Shown here piece by piece: positions 37,061 through 46,957 of a stretch of 64,000 nucleotides of DNA. The stretch comes from Armatimonadota bacterium (GTDB taxonomy: Bacteria; Armatimonadota; Zipacnadia; Zipacnadales; JABUFB01), in assembly GCA_013314775.1 (NCBI GenBank), contig JABUFB010000009.1, positions 372,001 to 436,000 of the forward strand, in the 5' to 3' direction. The notes under the pieces are model-generated. The model searched no databases. It saw only the letters and a list, made by a program, of their open reading frames with translations, and was not told the origin of the DNA. Position 1 is the first letter of the stretch; every line of letters begins with the position of its first letter. Both the position numbers and the translations under genes were made by a program.

Positions 37061-37176
37061 GGATACTCCCCCAGGGTGAGGCCCACGCTGATTGCTGTTC
37101 CGCGACATTCATTGGTATGCTTCTGTTCGCTACAGAGCGAAACAGGGGCTTTCGGATAGTGCATCCTGGTTGATCG

Positions 37177-38642
37177 CTATGACCGCTTTCGCCAGAGCGA
37201 GACGTTCAGCTTGATCCAACCATGTTCCCAGGTCTTTGCATGGCTGCCCAGAGTGCTCAAGTACTCAGCTACGTGTGCATCCGGGTCGCTTCTCACCACC
37301 CAGACGCGTCTGACGGTCGACAGTTGCCGGGAGAGCAGCATCTGGAGGTCGGGCTCCTCGTGGCTTCTTGGAACTGTGACCATGATGCGCGCCAGACCCG
37401 GCTCATAGGAACGGAGACAGTATCGTTCAGTCGTGATCATGATGTCGTCCTGCTCCGCATGCATACGGAGGTACTGTGCCACCTCACGCCACTGCGTCTT
37501 CTCAAGCGTGGTCTTGTCGATCCAGACCCCATACGCGCCAGACACGATGAGTAGCGCTGAGAGCCCGACGGCAATTCCACGAAGGCGCATCGTTGACAGG
37601 CCCGTCGCCGCCAACCCGAGCGCACATAGACCAGCAGGCATCAGCGCCTTCGGTGACCACATTCCTCCTCGCATCAAGCAGACGCCGGCGAAAAAGACAA
37701 CCGCGAGTATGCTGTTGGCGATCAGGAGCCACTTCATACCTTGTCCACCACGGGATGACCATCGCCAGCATCCCAGGCAGTACGACACGAACACCAGCGC
37801 GACAGAGGCCGCGCGCAACACCAAAAGCCCCCTGGACATCTCGTCGAGATCATCGGCAGCACCAAAGCGGGCCAGATCACCCCATAAGACTGCCGCAATG
37901 CCCGGAAGTGACGGAACGGCGCTTTGCAGGTATGCCGGACCACCGGCCTCCAGTTGCGCACGCAGATGCGGGAGCCAAGGCAGATAGAAGAGCGCTGTCA
38001 GCGGAAGGACTGCGGGGAGTCCCATCCACACTCCGCGATCCCTAGTGACGACCGCCCATGCGCCCACTGCACCCACTGTGGCAAGCACGAAGAGGGCCCC
38101 CGAGTTATGCGTGTACAGCACACAAGCCGCGGTGAGAGATAGCCCGATCCACCCAGTGTGCGTGAGGGCCTGTAGCAACACTTCACCGCACACCAGAGCA
38201 TTGCCCACACGGCAAGACCCAGCAACGCATACTGGCGCACCTCCTGGGACCATCGCAGATGCTTCGGACTGACGGCCAAGAGCACTACGCATAGTGCTGC
38301 AGTCTGGGGCGTGGTTGCGCGCCGCATCGCGATCCATGCAATCGGGAGCGTGAGTGAGCCAAACAGCGCGGAAAGCGACCGCAGTGCCGCCTCACTGGTG
38401 CCGAAGATGGCTGCCCAGCCAGACAGGCAGAGGAAGTAGAGAGGGGGATGTTGGTCCTGCGCGACGCGCTGCAGCATGTCCGGCAGTGCAAGGGTAGTGA
38501 CGACCGCCTTGGACCAGACCTCGTCATCCCACAGCGATTCCTGTGCGAGCCCAGTGAAGCGCAGCGACAGCCCCAGAATGACGGCCAGCCCAGCCAACAC
38601 ATCCCAGGGCTTAGCAATCAGGCCTCCGCTTGGTGACCGCAT
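37177..38642 (-). pseudogene. ArnT/PMT-like membrane glycosyltransferase, frameshifted
   Basis: The N-terminal part starts at ATG 38642 with GGAGGG seven bases upstream and shows the GT-C signature: SLWDDEVWSKAVV (acidic loop), DQHPPLYFLCLSGWAAIFG and multiple spans. Near 38185 this frame runs into an implausible sequence, while the neighbouring frame continues smoothly from LVCGEVLLQALTHTGWIGL to the stop at 37177, including VLYTHNSGALFVLATVGAVG. Total length would be about 488 residues. One inserted or lost base explains the break. The full protein would transfer sugar from a polyprenyl-phosphate donor at the membrane. Confidence 0.75.
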
Positions 38643-39105
38643 CAGGTAACCCTCCCTGCAGGTCCAGCGTCTGATACAACATGTCTGAGTACCGGTCTGG
38701 GGTAGCAGGCAGGTTCGCCGTCCCGCCGATGGGGTTTCGACCCCTATACACTCACCAACCCCGCGCCTTCGACCGCGTGATTCTGTTTCGCCGCAAGACC
38801 GTGCTTGCGAGGCGCACAATGCAGTGCAGGTTAGCGCAGCGAGAAACCACACTCCCCGTCTTCTTGCCCTTTGTGGCGGCGCGGAACCCACAGCGCAGGC
38901 CGGGGTGCCCTGTGTGCTGTAGGCAACGGCACTACCCGGCACAGTCTCGGGAGCCGCCGGGCCCACCCTCGCGCGTTCAGCAATATGGCGGTCGCTGGCG
39001 CGCAATACTGGCCGCTGCCAGAGCGAGCCTCGAATCAGATGCCACAGGTTTCCCCTCTCCAACCAGCCGACCCGCCGCCAGTTCCTGTCAGTGCGCGGCA
39101 GCGCA
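38643..39105. other. Intergenic region, no gene seen
   Basis: Frames are open in several phases, but translations are Arg/Ala-rich with no recognisable domain. A short stem near 38729-38747 resembles a tRNA T-arm but has no matching arms. Confidence 0.5.
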
Positions 39106-40146
39106 TCAGTGCGACGGTGCGGTGTCAGGCCACGCAATACGGTCTCGGCCCCATCTGGCGGCGAACTCGGATAGGCCCATGCTCTCGGTCCGCGGACGGA
39201 GATACTCGAGCAGTCCGCTGGTGCGCGCTAGCATCTGCTCCTCGGCGCGCTGGTCAGTGATGGTCGGGCTGTAACCGGCCTTCCACTCGCTCGAGTGCAA
39301 CGCAATGTTGAGTACCGGTGCGCCCTGCGCGATCAGCTGCTTCGCCAGCCCGATCATCAGGTCTAGGGGCTCATAGACAGGCTGCAGAAGGACTCGCCGG
39401 GCGAGGCGCGCTTTCCGCAGCGCGCGCCTGCCAATATCGCCGCCGGGCACGCCGCTCCGTAGCAGTAGCTCCAGCCCCGCTCCGAGCGGCCCCAGCACAC
39501 CGGCGGACACCGGGACCTCGAGGATCGCGTTGCCTCCGGCCTTCGAGATGCTCTGCGGATCGGGGTAGTAAGGCCAGACCGGGAACCTGGTGAAGTCCGG
39601 CCCGCCCTGGTATCGCCCCGTGTTCCGGCGGAAGCTAGTGAGCGGAGCAACCGAGGTGTCCACGGTGTAACCGGCCTCGGTGAGCAAGGCCAGACAGTCG
39701 CCGTCAAGGCCCCAACGCCCTGCCCGGAAACTGGTTGGCCGGCAGCCGAAGACGTCTGTGAGTTGTTCCGTCAGCCTCTCGAGTTTGGCGCGCCGAACCC
39801 ATTGCGTGTACTCGTACCAGTATGCATGGCCACTCCCTGGGCCGTCACCGTTCAGGGGCGGCGTTGACCACGGGTGCAAGTGGGCCCCGATCTCGGCGCG
39901 GCTGTCTGTGCTGACCCATCGTAAGATTTCAGAGCAGTCGGGCTGCGCGGCCACATCGTAAGTGACGAGATAAGTTGGCTTAGCGCCGTAGTGCTCGCAC
40001 AGCGCCTGGAAATCGACCATCGTGGAGATGTTGTCGTATGAGGGCTCGCGATCATGGTCCCACTCGTTGTCCGCTTCAGTGTCCACGGTGATGACAAGCG
40101 CCGGCCTGACTGCCTTGCTGCTGGCCGCGTCAGTCACTTGAACCAC
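39106..40146 (-). CDS. Polysaccharide deacetylase-like (NodB-fold) protein
   Basis: A 346-residue CE4-like protein paralogous to the one at 22196: TVDTE (20-24), EIGAHLHP (85-92), TSFRAGRWGLDG (138-149) and a GGPDFTRFPVWPYYPDP loop also present in that paralogue. It carries the catalytic-looking Asp and the His-x-His ligands. GTG 40146 lies inside the end of the upstream flippase fragment (17-bp overlap). A role in deacetylating the polysaccharide or its precursor is inferred. Confidence 0.8.
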   Translation of the reverse strand: MVQVTDAASSKAVRPALVITVDTEADNEWDHDREPSYDNISTMVDFQALCEHYGAKPTYLVTYDVAAQPDCSEILRWVSTDSRAEIGAHLHPWSTPPLNGDGPGSGHAYWYEYTQWVRRAKLERLTEQLTDVFGCRPTSFRAGRWGLDGDCLALLTEAGYTVDTSVAPLTSFRRNTGRYQGGPDFTRFPVWPYYPDPQSISKAGGNAILEVPVSAGVLGPLGAGLELLLRSGVPGGDIGRRALRKARLARRVLLQPVYEPLDLMIGLAKQLIAQGAPVLNIALHSSEWKAGYSPTITDQRAEEQMLARTSGLLEYLRPRTESMGLSEFAARWGRDRIAWPDTAPSH

Positions 40147-40831
40147 GGACGACGTGTTCGCCCGTTCGGCCTAAGCAGAAGTGCTCCAAAGACGCCATCA
40201 GGCGCTTTCCCACCACGCTCTGTCGAAGCCTGCCCGGGACCAGCCCAAGCATCAGATTCGCGTCATCCGGCAGCAACGTCCTCTTCAGAAAGAGCAAGTA
40301 GAGCACGGGGGTGATTGTGATCGCCAAACACTGGATGCGATCCCGCTGGAAAGCGTGCATCCACAGGCCCGAAAAGAGCAGTGCTATGATGCCCCCCGAC
40401 GTACCCGGGGCTATCCCCGACATTGAGAGTCTGGGTGTCAGCGCGATCGTCAGCGGCAGCACGAGCACCACCGCAAAGGCGCGGGCGATAGCCGCACGGA
40501 TCTCGCCCCAATGCAGCACCAAGACCGGGATGGGAACCACGTTTAGGGCCTCCAGCACGGTGTCGATCAGCATGGGATACCAGCGGTTCTCAATGGCGAT
40601 CACGTGCATGCGGTAGAGTGCGAAGACTGTGTCTAGGAAGAGGTAGATACAGAGCATGGAGAAGATGGGGCCTGGCCCGGGGTAGGCCTGGCCTGCGTAC
40701 AGCGTGATCTGCGGGCGGCGGATTGCCGCGGGGCCGATGTACAGGGGAAGAAGGCCCAAGAAGAGGTAATGCTTGGACTTGGTCAACGCGACCTCCGAGG
40801 GGCCCCGGCCTGACCAAACTGGACGCTCCAC
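40130..40831 (-). pseudogene. C-terminal fragment of a Wzx-like flippase
   Basis: The 233-residue frame matches the C-terminal part of the intact flippase at 42407-43969 block by block: TKSKHYLFLGLLPLYIG corresponds to TKCSRYYFLALVPLHIG, RRPQITLYAGQAY to GRPIITLYAGEEY, and HVIAIENRWYPML to HVIALGNRWHPFV. The first about 290 residues are absent; directly upstream is the end of the ligase gene. It has about six hydrophobic segments and cannot form a complete transporter. It looks like a remnant of a second, diverged flippase gene. Confidence 0.7.
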
Positions 40832-40846
40832 CAGCGGATCTTCCCC

Positions 40847-42307
40847 CTATTCGCTCAGTACGAATGCGCCTGGTTGGGCAACGAGCAGCGCGTAGATGAA
40901 CCAGAACATCGACATGGTCGCCTCGAAACGGTAGATGTTGTGCAGGTAGGCGACACCTCCCCATGCGACCAAAGACGCTAACAGGCTGACGTAGAGACCG
41001 TCATCGATGTCTATACCATCGCGCGCCCGACGATAGCCGTGGTATATAGCGACCAGGATGAGCACCATAAGGCCGCCCCAGAAAGCGGCCCCAACGATGC
41101 CGAACTCAATTAGCAGGGAGAGGTAGAAGTTGTGCGTTTCCTTTCCCTCCCTGGCGACGCTCTCGAGCGAGCGTTGGGTGCGGCCCCACAGCGTCAGCTC
41201 TTCATCAGGGATGAGTGCCTCATCGATCCTGCGCATGACCCGGTGCGCCTGATAGAAACCTATCCCGAAGGCGGGGTTCCACTCGGGCGACCTGAGAATC
41301 GCGTAGCCTATCTCCCGATACGCTGCTCGCGACTCATCCTTCTCATCGAATCGATTGAGCAGGTCCTCGCCAAGGTTTGAGGTGGACCAGGGAATATAGC
41401 CAAGCAGCCCGAGCGCTATCACAGTTTTCACCGTGGGTCGCATGCTTCTCGACAGAAGGCACAAGGGAACGCAGATCAGCAACGCAAGAGTAGCTCCTCG
41501 CTGCTGGGTGAGAGTCGTTGCGTAGACGGTCAGGCCCAGTCCTGTGTAGGCAAGGAAGCGGCCCGACGGTGACTTCGCGTTGTGGAGCGCACGTATGAAG
41601 AGAGGCACCCACATCGCCAGATAGGGCGCCGCCTCCCAGAAATACACAAACGGTCCGGTTGCATTCCCGTCGTGAGTTGTGTAGATAGAGCTGTGGCCGG
41701 TGGTTCCCTGTCGTATCATCAGAAGCGCCTGGACGCCCAGCACTATGACGTTCGCTTGCAGGAGCTTTCTGATCCTTGTGGCGTCGAACGGGATGATCCT
41801 CGTGATGTAGTAGAAGCCCATCGGCAGGATCATCTTGTTCACGTACTGCTTGTAGTAGGTATCAAAGCAGTTGTTCTCCACAAGGCCGACGAACCCCCAT
41901 ATTGCAAGGCCGGTCAGAAACACGTCAGATGGCATTATCCGGAGTTCACGGCGGTCTTTGAGTGCGGAGAGGTAAGCAAAGAGGAAGACGACTGGGACGC
42001 CCGCCTGAAGCACGTTTGGGATGTAGTAACCGAAGAAGGTCGACTCACACGGCAACACGGCGAACTGCACCAACATCAGCAACAAGCCCCAGAAGGGATC
42101 GGCCAGACAGACGAGGGCGAATGCAAGCCCCGCCAGGCCGAGGAGACCATACGCGGGGTTATCCAGCAAGACCGACCAGCCAAGCACCAACGACGTTACC
42201 AGCACTGCAACGGCGATGTACAGTACCGATTTCGAACCACTCTGGAAAGCCTTCAGGCCCGCCGGAAACCCAACTGCGGTCTGTTCTGCCACCCGTCTAT
42301 CCTCCAC
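40847..42307 (-). CDS. O-antigen ligase/polymerase-like membrane protein
   Basis: A 486-residue protein with 10-12 hydrophobic segments and a large polar loop between the later spans. KETHNFYLSLLIEFGIVGAA (about 394-413) is the Wzy_C/O-antigen ligase signature, with WNPAFGIGFYQAH earlier in the loop. It would polymerise flipped repeat units or ligate the finished chain in the periplasm. It is the only polymerase/ligase candidate in the window, so Wzy function for this locus is likely (inference). The N-terminus begins with a short cytoplasmic stretch before the first span near residue 29. Confidence 0.85.
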   Translation of the reverse strand: MEDRRVAEQTAVGFPAGLKAFQSGSKSVLYIAVAVLVTSLVLGWSVLLDNPAYGLLGLAGLAFALVCLADPFWGLLLMLVQFAVLPCESTFFGYYIPNVLQAGVPVVFLFAYLSALKDRRELRIMPSDVFLTGLAIWGFVGLVENNCFDTYYKQYVNKMILPMGFYYITRIIPFDATRIRKLLQANVIVLGVQALLMIRQGTTGHSSIYTTHDGNATGPFVYFWEAAPYLAMWVPLFIRALHNAKSPSGRFLAYTGLGLTVYATTLTQQRGATLALLICVPLCLLSRSMRPTVKTVIALGLLGYIPWSTSNLGEDLLNRFDEKDESRAAYREIGYAILRSPEWNPAFGIGFYQAHRVMRRIDEALIPDEELTLWGRTQRSLESVAREGKETHNFYLSLLIEFGIVGAAFWGGLMVLILVAIYHGYRRARDGIDIDDGLYVSLLASLVAWGGVAYLHNIYRFEATMSMFWFIYALLVAQPGAFVLSE

Positions 42308-42406
42308 GGCTTAGTCTCTGCTCGGGCCCAGTGCGAAGCTCTATGGCCACCTGCTCTGACCCCAGATCCTATGTTGGCACACCCCGCATGCCGCACAGCC
42401 CCGGAC

Positions 42407-43969
42407 CTACTCCTGCCTGGGCAGGATCTCAACTCTCGAGCTCTCATTCGAGGGTCTGACATAGAACCGGTTCAGCGCATCGAACACTCGCTTGCCTGTG
42501 TCACTGTTCCTGGCTCCTTCCGGCACCAGACTTCGAATAATGCCGATATCTTCCGTTCGGAGTTGCCCCCGAAGCATCAGCAGGTAAAGCAGGGGAGTGA
42601 TGAGTATGGCCAGAGCCTGCAACCCGCTGCTCCGGAACGCACCCGACCAGATCATCGTGAAACATAGCGCCATGGCGCCGCCCGTGGCCCCGAGAAGAAC
42701 CGCTTGTCTGGAATGCCTGGGCTCAAACACACGTCTCGTCAGGAAGACCGCCACTGGCAGCACCAGAAGAGGCGCAAGGCCGCGCGCCAACGCGGCGCCC
42801 ATGCTTCCCCAATAGGAGCTTAGCACCGCAATCAGAAGGGTCCCGCTCAAGGCCAGGAGAGAGTCGAGGACGAACGGGTGCCACCTGTTCCCAAGGGCGA
42901 TGACGTGCTGGCGATAGAGGGAGAAGAAGGTCTGCACGAGGAGGTACATGCAAAGGACCGAGAAGACACTGCCTGCCGCTGAGTACTCTTCGCCGGCATA
43001 GAGAGTGATGATGGGCCGCCCTGCAGCCGCTAGCCCGATATGAAGAGGGACCAAGGCCAGGAAGTAGTACCTGCTGCACTTTGTGAAGCCTTCCTGGAAG
43101 GCAGTGCGCCCCCTGTGGGCGGCCTCCGAGAGCTTTGGCAGCATGGTATCCATCAGATGCGCATCGACGTGCGCAATGTACTCAATGATCTTGAACGCCA
43201 CGTAGTATGTAGCGAGGCTTTGCGTCCCGCCGATGGCGCCAACCAGAACATAGTCCGCATGGGACAGAAGACCCGCCGAGATACCGGACGCGAAGTACGG
43301 CATCGAAATGCGCAAGAGAGAGCTTCCGGGGGCAAACCCCGTCCCCCTTCTGAGCCGTGGCCACAGAGATATCAGGCCCACAATGCAACCTAATGCGGGC
43401 CCAATTGCCAGGCCGATGATCGCCCCCTCAATTCCGCCCATCCAGTAGCACACTACAGAACCGACAGGGCGTATGACGTTCCTCAAGGTGCGGCTTACCG
43501 CAAACATCTTGTACTGCTGGAACGCGTTCTGGAACCACTCCAAGTGTGTGGCCATGGTCGCGAGAAAGACAGCGATTGCCAGGAGGCGGACAACATTTGC
43601 TGACACTTCATTCTTGAGCATGACCGTGGTCACGGGCTCGGCAAGCAGGTATGCCAACACGCTCAGCAGCAGCGTGCTGATCGTGACAAGGAGAAGGCCG
43701 CTGCGCAGCAGACTGCAGGCCCGTTCATCCTCGCCCTGGGTCAGAAGCTTCGGTATCTCCCGCGCAAAGCAATCACGGAAGCCGAAGTTGCTCAGCGTAT
43801 AGATGATTGCGACGAGGCTGACGCAGGCGGGCCAGGCTGACAACTCGCCCGAAGGCAGGTTGCGGGCCAGCCATGCGGATGGCAGGAGGCTAGCCAACCC
43901 AACGACGAATTGGCCAGCTACGAGGTAGCTCGTATCGCGAATGACTCGTGCGGCACGGGAGGTAACCAT
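42407..43969 (-). CDS. Oligosaccharide flippase (Wzx-like, MOP superfamily)
   Basis: A 520-residue protein with about 12-14 spans and the Wzx layout: VAGQFVVGLASLLPSAWLAR (17-36), a FGFRDCFAREIPK break, and the later AGISAGLLSHADYVLVGAIG and RPIITLYAGEEY loops. It is only distantly similar to the flippase at 26597, while the fragment at 40130 is its close relative. It would translocate a lipid-linked unit. It begins 751 bp from the kinase gene and has its own promoter candidate at 44515-44543, so it probably opens a separate transcript. Confidence 0.88.
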   Translation of the reverse strand: MVTSRAARVIRDTSYLVAGQFVVGLASLLPSAWLARNLPSGELSAWPACVSLVAIIYTLSNFGFRDCFAREIPKLLTQGEDERACSLLRSGLLLVTISTLLLSVLAYLLAEPVTTVMLKNEVSANVVRLLAIAVFLATMATHLEWFQNAFQQYKMFAVSRTLRNVIRPVGSVVCYWMGGIEGAIIGLAIGPALGCIVGLISLWPRLRRGTGFAPGSSLLRISMPYFASGISAGLLSHADYVLVGAIGGTQSLATYYVAFKIIEYIAHVDAHLMDTMLPKLSEAAHRGRTAFQEGFTKCSRYYFLALVPLHIGLAAAGRPIITLYAGEEYSAAGSVFSVLCMYLLVQTFFSLYRQHVIALGNRWHPFVLDSLLALSGTLLIAVLSSYWGSMGAALARGLAPLLVLPVAVFLTRRVFEPRHSRQAVLLGATGGAMALCFTMIWSGAFRSSGLQALAILITPLLYLLMLRGQLRTEDIGIIRSLVPEGARNSDTGKRVFDALNRFYVRPSNESSRVEILPRQE

Positions 43970-44720
43970 CTAGTCCCCACATCGTCGGCTCAGACCAAGG
44001 GAGCATCGGTCGGTCTCCCCCGTCTGGCGTGCCACCGGCAGACGAGGCCTGGCGCTAACCATGAACCGCAACCGCGCAGGATCGGGTATCACTGCAGGGC
44101 AGGTCAGCCGATCTCACTGCTTTCGCTCTTGTCCATCGTCGCTTCGGATAGCCATAGGGCCGATCTTCAGAACGAGTGCGGGGCGAGCCGAGGAACTTAG
44201 CCTACAGAACGGCGCAACATCGAGGACCGACCGTGATAGCGACTCCTATCGCGGTGCGGAACATCTCAGCTGCAACAGGTTCCCCTGCCCCTTCTGCACT
44301 GCACCCAACGCGCCAGAAGCTCCGCACCTCGACCGCGGTTCTGCATCTCAGGCAGTGACACCAAAACAACCGACGGTCAGGCCTGAAGTCCGGGCGGACA
44401 AGCACAAGAATGACGATAGTGGAAAGAAAGCCAGGGCAATAGTGTCGCGAAGAACCGCACCCTCAGCGGCACCTGTCAGGGCGCGGAAGCCTACGCGTGC
44501 ATATTCTAGGCAATAGGATACACTCCACGTAGACCAAAGTCAACTCAAGGATTCCCTAAGCCCAGGTGACGATTTGCTGGGGCACGCGGGGCCCACTTGC
44601 TTGCCGCCCAGACTGGGGCCGCAGCCTATCAGCCCACCACCTGTCGACAAGCATGGCGGCAATGAGCTCCCTCAGTGACCCTCAATCCCCGATGAGAGCG
44701 TCAGCCTGGCCCAGAGAGTG
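43970..44720. other. Intergenic region with a minus-strand promoter
   Basis: No protein-like frame. The only clear signal is the promoter candidate at 44515-44543 reading towards the flippase, which would give a leader of about 540 bases. Confidence 0.5.
44515..44543 (-). promoter_or_regulatory. Candidate promoter of the flippase-ligase transcript
   Basis: On the minus strand TTGACT (44543-44538), a 17-base spacer and TATCCT (44520-44515), with five and four matches to consensus. Confidence 0.5.
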
Positions 44721-45410
44721 CTATTCTTCCTCTTGGTAGTAATAGCGATAGTATGAGGTCATGATTGCCGAGTCTTGGGGGTTGATGTCGTTCACGACTA
44801 TGCCCGCGATATTCGCGCCCACGTCATGAAGCGACCCGAGGGCCTGCTTCACGACCTGGGCATCGCCGCGAGCACGGGCAACGACGAGGACTCTGTCGGT
44901 CAGGGGCGCGAGAGAGAGCGTCGCCCCGAAGCCGACTGCGGGCATGGCATCGATGATGACGAATTCACTCATGTCGGCGATCTGACGAATCGCCTGGTGC
45001 AGGTGCTCGCTCAGCATGAGCTCGGAAGCTCTATCCACCTGCGTCCCTGCGGGGACCATTTTCAGCGTGTCGACTTGTGTCGGGCAGAGAACTTCATCAG
45101 CGGTCATGTTGCCGGCGCACAAGTCAGTCAGTCCGGGCCGGCCACGCAGACCGCACGCGCGGCTCAAACCCTGGAGGTTCGCGTCGGCGTCAACGGCAAT
45201 GGTCTGCTTACCGGCCAAGGCCAGAACCGTGGCAAGGTTCGCAGCAACAGTGGTCTTGCCTTCCCGGGCTTGCGCACTGGTGACGAGCACCGTCTTGAAC
45301 GGCTCGCGCCCCCAGAGCCCCAGGAGGTTCGCGCGCAGAACGCGGAAGCCCTCAAGGAAGGCGGAGTTTGGAGGCGCGGGCCCCAGGAACGTGTCAGTCG
45401 TGGGTAACAT
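44721..45410 (-). CDS. CpsD/CapB-like ATPase, probable BY-kinase
   Basis: A 229-residue P-loop ATPase. LVTSAQAREGKTTVAANLAT is the Walker A region, TIAVDADANLQG the Walker A' region and FVIIDAMPA Walker B. The C-terminus ends in a Tyr cluster (SYYRYYYQEEE), the autophosphorylation tail of bacterial tyrosine kinases. Two residues differ from the usual motif: the PGEGKT stretch reads AREGKT and the Arg of DxDxR in Walker A' is Asn. It would pair with the Wzz-like protein just upstream to control chain length. ATG 45410 has GGAGAG five bases upstream; the in-frame TTG at 45425 is less likely. Confidence 0.82.
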   Translation of the reverse strand: MLPTTDTFLGPAPPNSAFLEGFRVLRANLLGLWGREPFKTVLVTSAQAREGKTTVAANLATVLALAGKQTIAVDADANLQGLSRACGLRGRPGLTDLCAGNMTADEVLCPTQVDTLKMVPAGTQVDRASELMLSEHLHQAIRQIADMSEFVIIDAMPAVGFGATLSLAPLTDRVLVVARARGDAQVVKQALGSLHDVGANIAGIVVNDINPQDSAIMTSYYRYYYQEEE

Positions 45411-45493
45411 GGAAACTCTCCGCAAACGCCAGCGAGTCCGGCCTATGGGTTCTAACGGTGCAGGCCGCTGTTATTGGGACCATCGGGAAACCC

Positions 45494-46954
45494 TCAGCCC
45501 GTTCCCGCTTGATCTTCCTCTCGGGGCGGTCCTGTTGCGGGAGATTCCTCAATCACCTGCACGTCGCTGTGAGGAATCCCTCCCAGTACAGGGCATCCCA
45601 GCAGCCTCTCGGCGTCTTCTTCGTTCTTGAACGTCGTGTCGGTGTAGTGCAGCAGGAAGATCGCGATGATCCCGAGGCCCGCGCCACCAAACAGTGCCAG
45701 CCCAAGCCGGATTGCGAACTGCTTGAGTAGGCCCTCCTCGCGGGGAATTCGCGGCTCCGCAACCGTCTTGAGCATAAATTCCGCGTCGCGCCGAGCCCGA
45801 AGCTCAGCTTCGGCCGACCGAAGGCTCTCCTGGACTGTCAAATAGCGCTTTTGCAGGGCGGTGGCGTCAGCACTCAGCTTCTCGTACTCCACCAAGTCTG
45901 TCCGGGCGGCGGACAGACGATTCCGTAGTTCGCCCTCGCGCGCTGCAAGCAGTTCGCTGCGTGCGGCCATCTCTTGCGCGTATGTTTGCGCGGCGATTGC
46001 TGACTCCTGCACGAACGCCGATTCTTGCTGAGCAACCGCCTCTGCCTTCTCGAGGGTGGCGACGCGCTTTCTCATATCATCAATCTGGCGCTGCAACGCC
46101 AAAACGGACGGGTGATCCCGGGTGCGCCGCTCGAGCATATCGGCCAGCAGGACCTCGCGCTCCATGATCTGCTGCTTGAGATCATCAATACGTTCGACCA
46201 ATGCAAAGTTGGGCGCGTTCGGGGTTCTCGAGGGCTGTGTAGCAAGCGCTTTGGATCGTTCTTTGGCCGCCGCCGTCTCCAGATTGGCGTTCTGCAACGC
46301 CATCTGCACCGCTGCAAGGGATGCTTCTATGCTTTCGGCTTCCTTGGCCGGGGCCAAGCCCCCGTGCTTCGCCTCGATCGCTTCAGCACGCGCCTGCGTT
46401 TCCTGAAGTCGTTGCGCGATCATAGGCAGGCGGCCACGCAGGCCATCGATCACGCTCTGAGCCTCTCTGATTTTCTCTTCGCGCCAGACCTCGTCCCACA
46501 ACTCCATACCAGCTTTGGCTACGTCGATGCTTGTCTGTCGCCTGGATGCCGAGCAAGAGAAGACAGCGAACCTGCTGTCTCTAATCTGCTTGGCAGTGAT
46601 CGTGATTTTGTACTGGTCCTCGGCCTCCGGCGGGAGTTTGAGTTTTTTCAGGATTTCGCCCAGTGCGTCGGGATTGGAGCCCATCTGAAGCAGGTTCGGC
46701 CAGAACTCCTTTTCCTGCGCGATGACAAGCTCGTCACCCTGGGTCAGCATAGTGGGCATTGCGACAGGGTGCACGAGAACCGTCCCTTCGGCCGTGTAGG
46801 AGCGCATCCCTCCGGAAACCAGCTGGATTCCCACCACTACCAGCCCCGCAAGAACGGCGCCGAGAATCAGGAGCCAGACGCGCTCACGGATTATGCGGTA
46901 GTACTCGATGTATTCCACGGTATTGAGCCCTTGAACGGCGTCGGTTTCGAGCAC
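45494..46954 (-). CDS. Wzz/GumC-type polysaccharide co-polymerase
   Basis: A 486-residue protein with a membrane span at about 27-48, a long periplasmic region with coiled-coil heptads at about 150-400 (for example LKQQIMEREVLLADMLERR) and a second span at about 417-441 (RLGLALFGGAGLGIIAIFLL) close to a short cytoplasmic tail ending near DVQVIEESPATG. This is the chain-length determinant layout. The kinase domain is encoded separately, as in CapA/CapB systems. It starts with GTG 46954, three bases after the stop of the SLBB protein, so co-translation is likely. Confidence 0.88.
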   Translation of the reverse strand: MLETDAVQGLNTVEYIEYYRIIRERVWLLILGAVLAGLVVVGIQLVSGGMRSYTAEGTVLVHPVAMPTMLTQGDELVIAQEKEFWPNLLQMGSNPDALGEILKKLKLPPEAEDQYKITITAKQIRDSRFAVFSCSASRRQTSIDVAKAGMELWDEVWREEKIREAQSVIDGLRGRLPMIAQRLQETQARAEAIEAKHGGLAPAKEAESIEASLAAVQMALQNANLETAAAKERSKALATQPSRTPNAPNFALVERIDDLKQQIMEREVLLADMLERRTRDHPSVLALQRQIDDMRKRVATLEKAEAVAQQESAFVQESAIAAQTYAQEMAARSELLAAREGELRNRLSAARTDLVEYEKLSADATALQKRYLTVQESLRSAEAELRARRDAEFMLKTVAEPRIPREEGLLKQFAIRLGLALFGGAGLGIIAIFLLHYTDTTFKNEEDAERLLGCPVLGGIPHSDVQVIEESPATGPPREEDQAGTG

Positions 46955-46957
46955 GGA

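Noticed and set aside
38729-38747. tRNA T-arm-like stem with TTTCGA loop
   Set aside because: The loop is one base short and no acceptor, D or anticodon arm can be formed around it.
44061-44516. 151-codon plus-strand frame between kinase and flippase
   Set aside because: Its translation is Ser/Arg/Pro-rich, with no ribosome site or recognisable domain, and it runs against the promoter in the same stretch.
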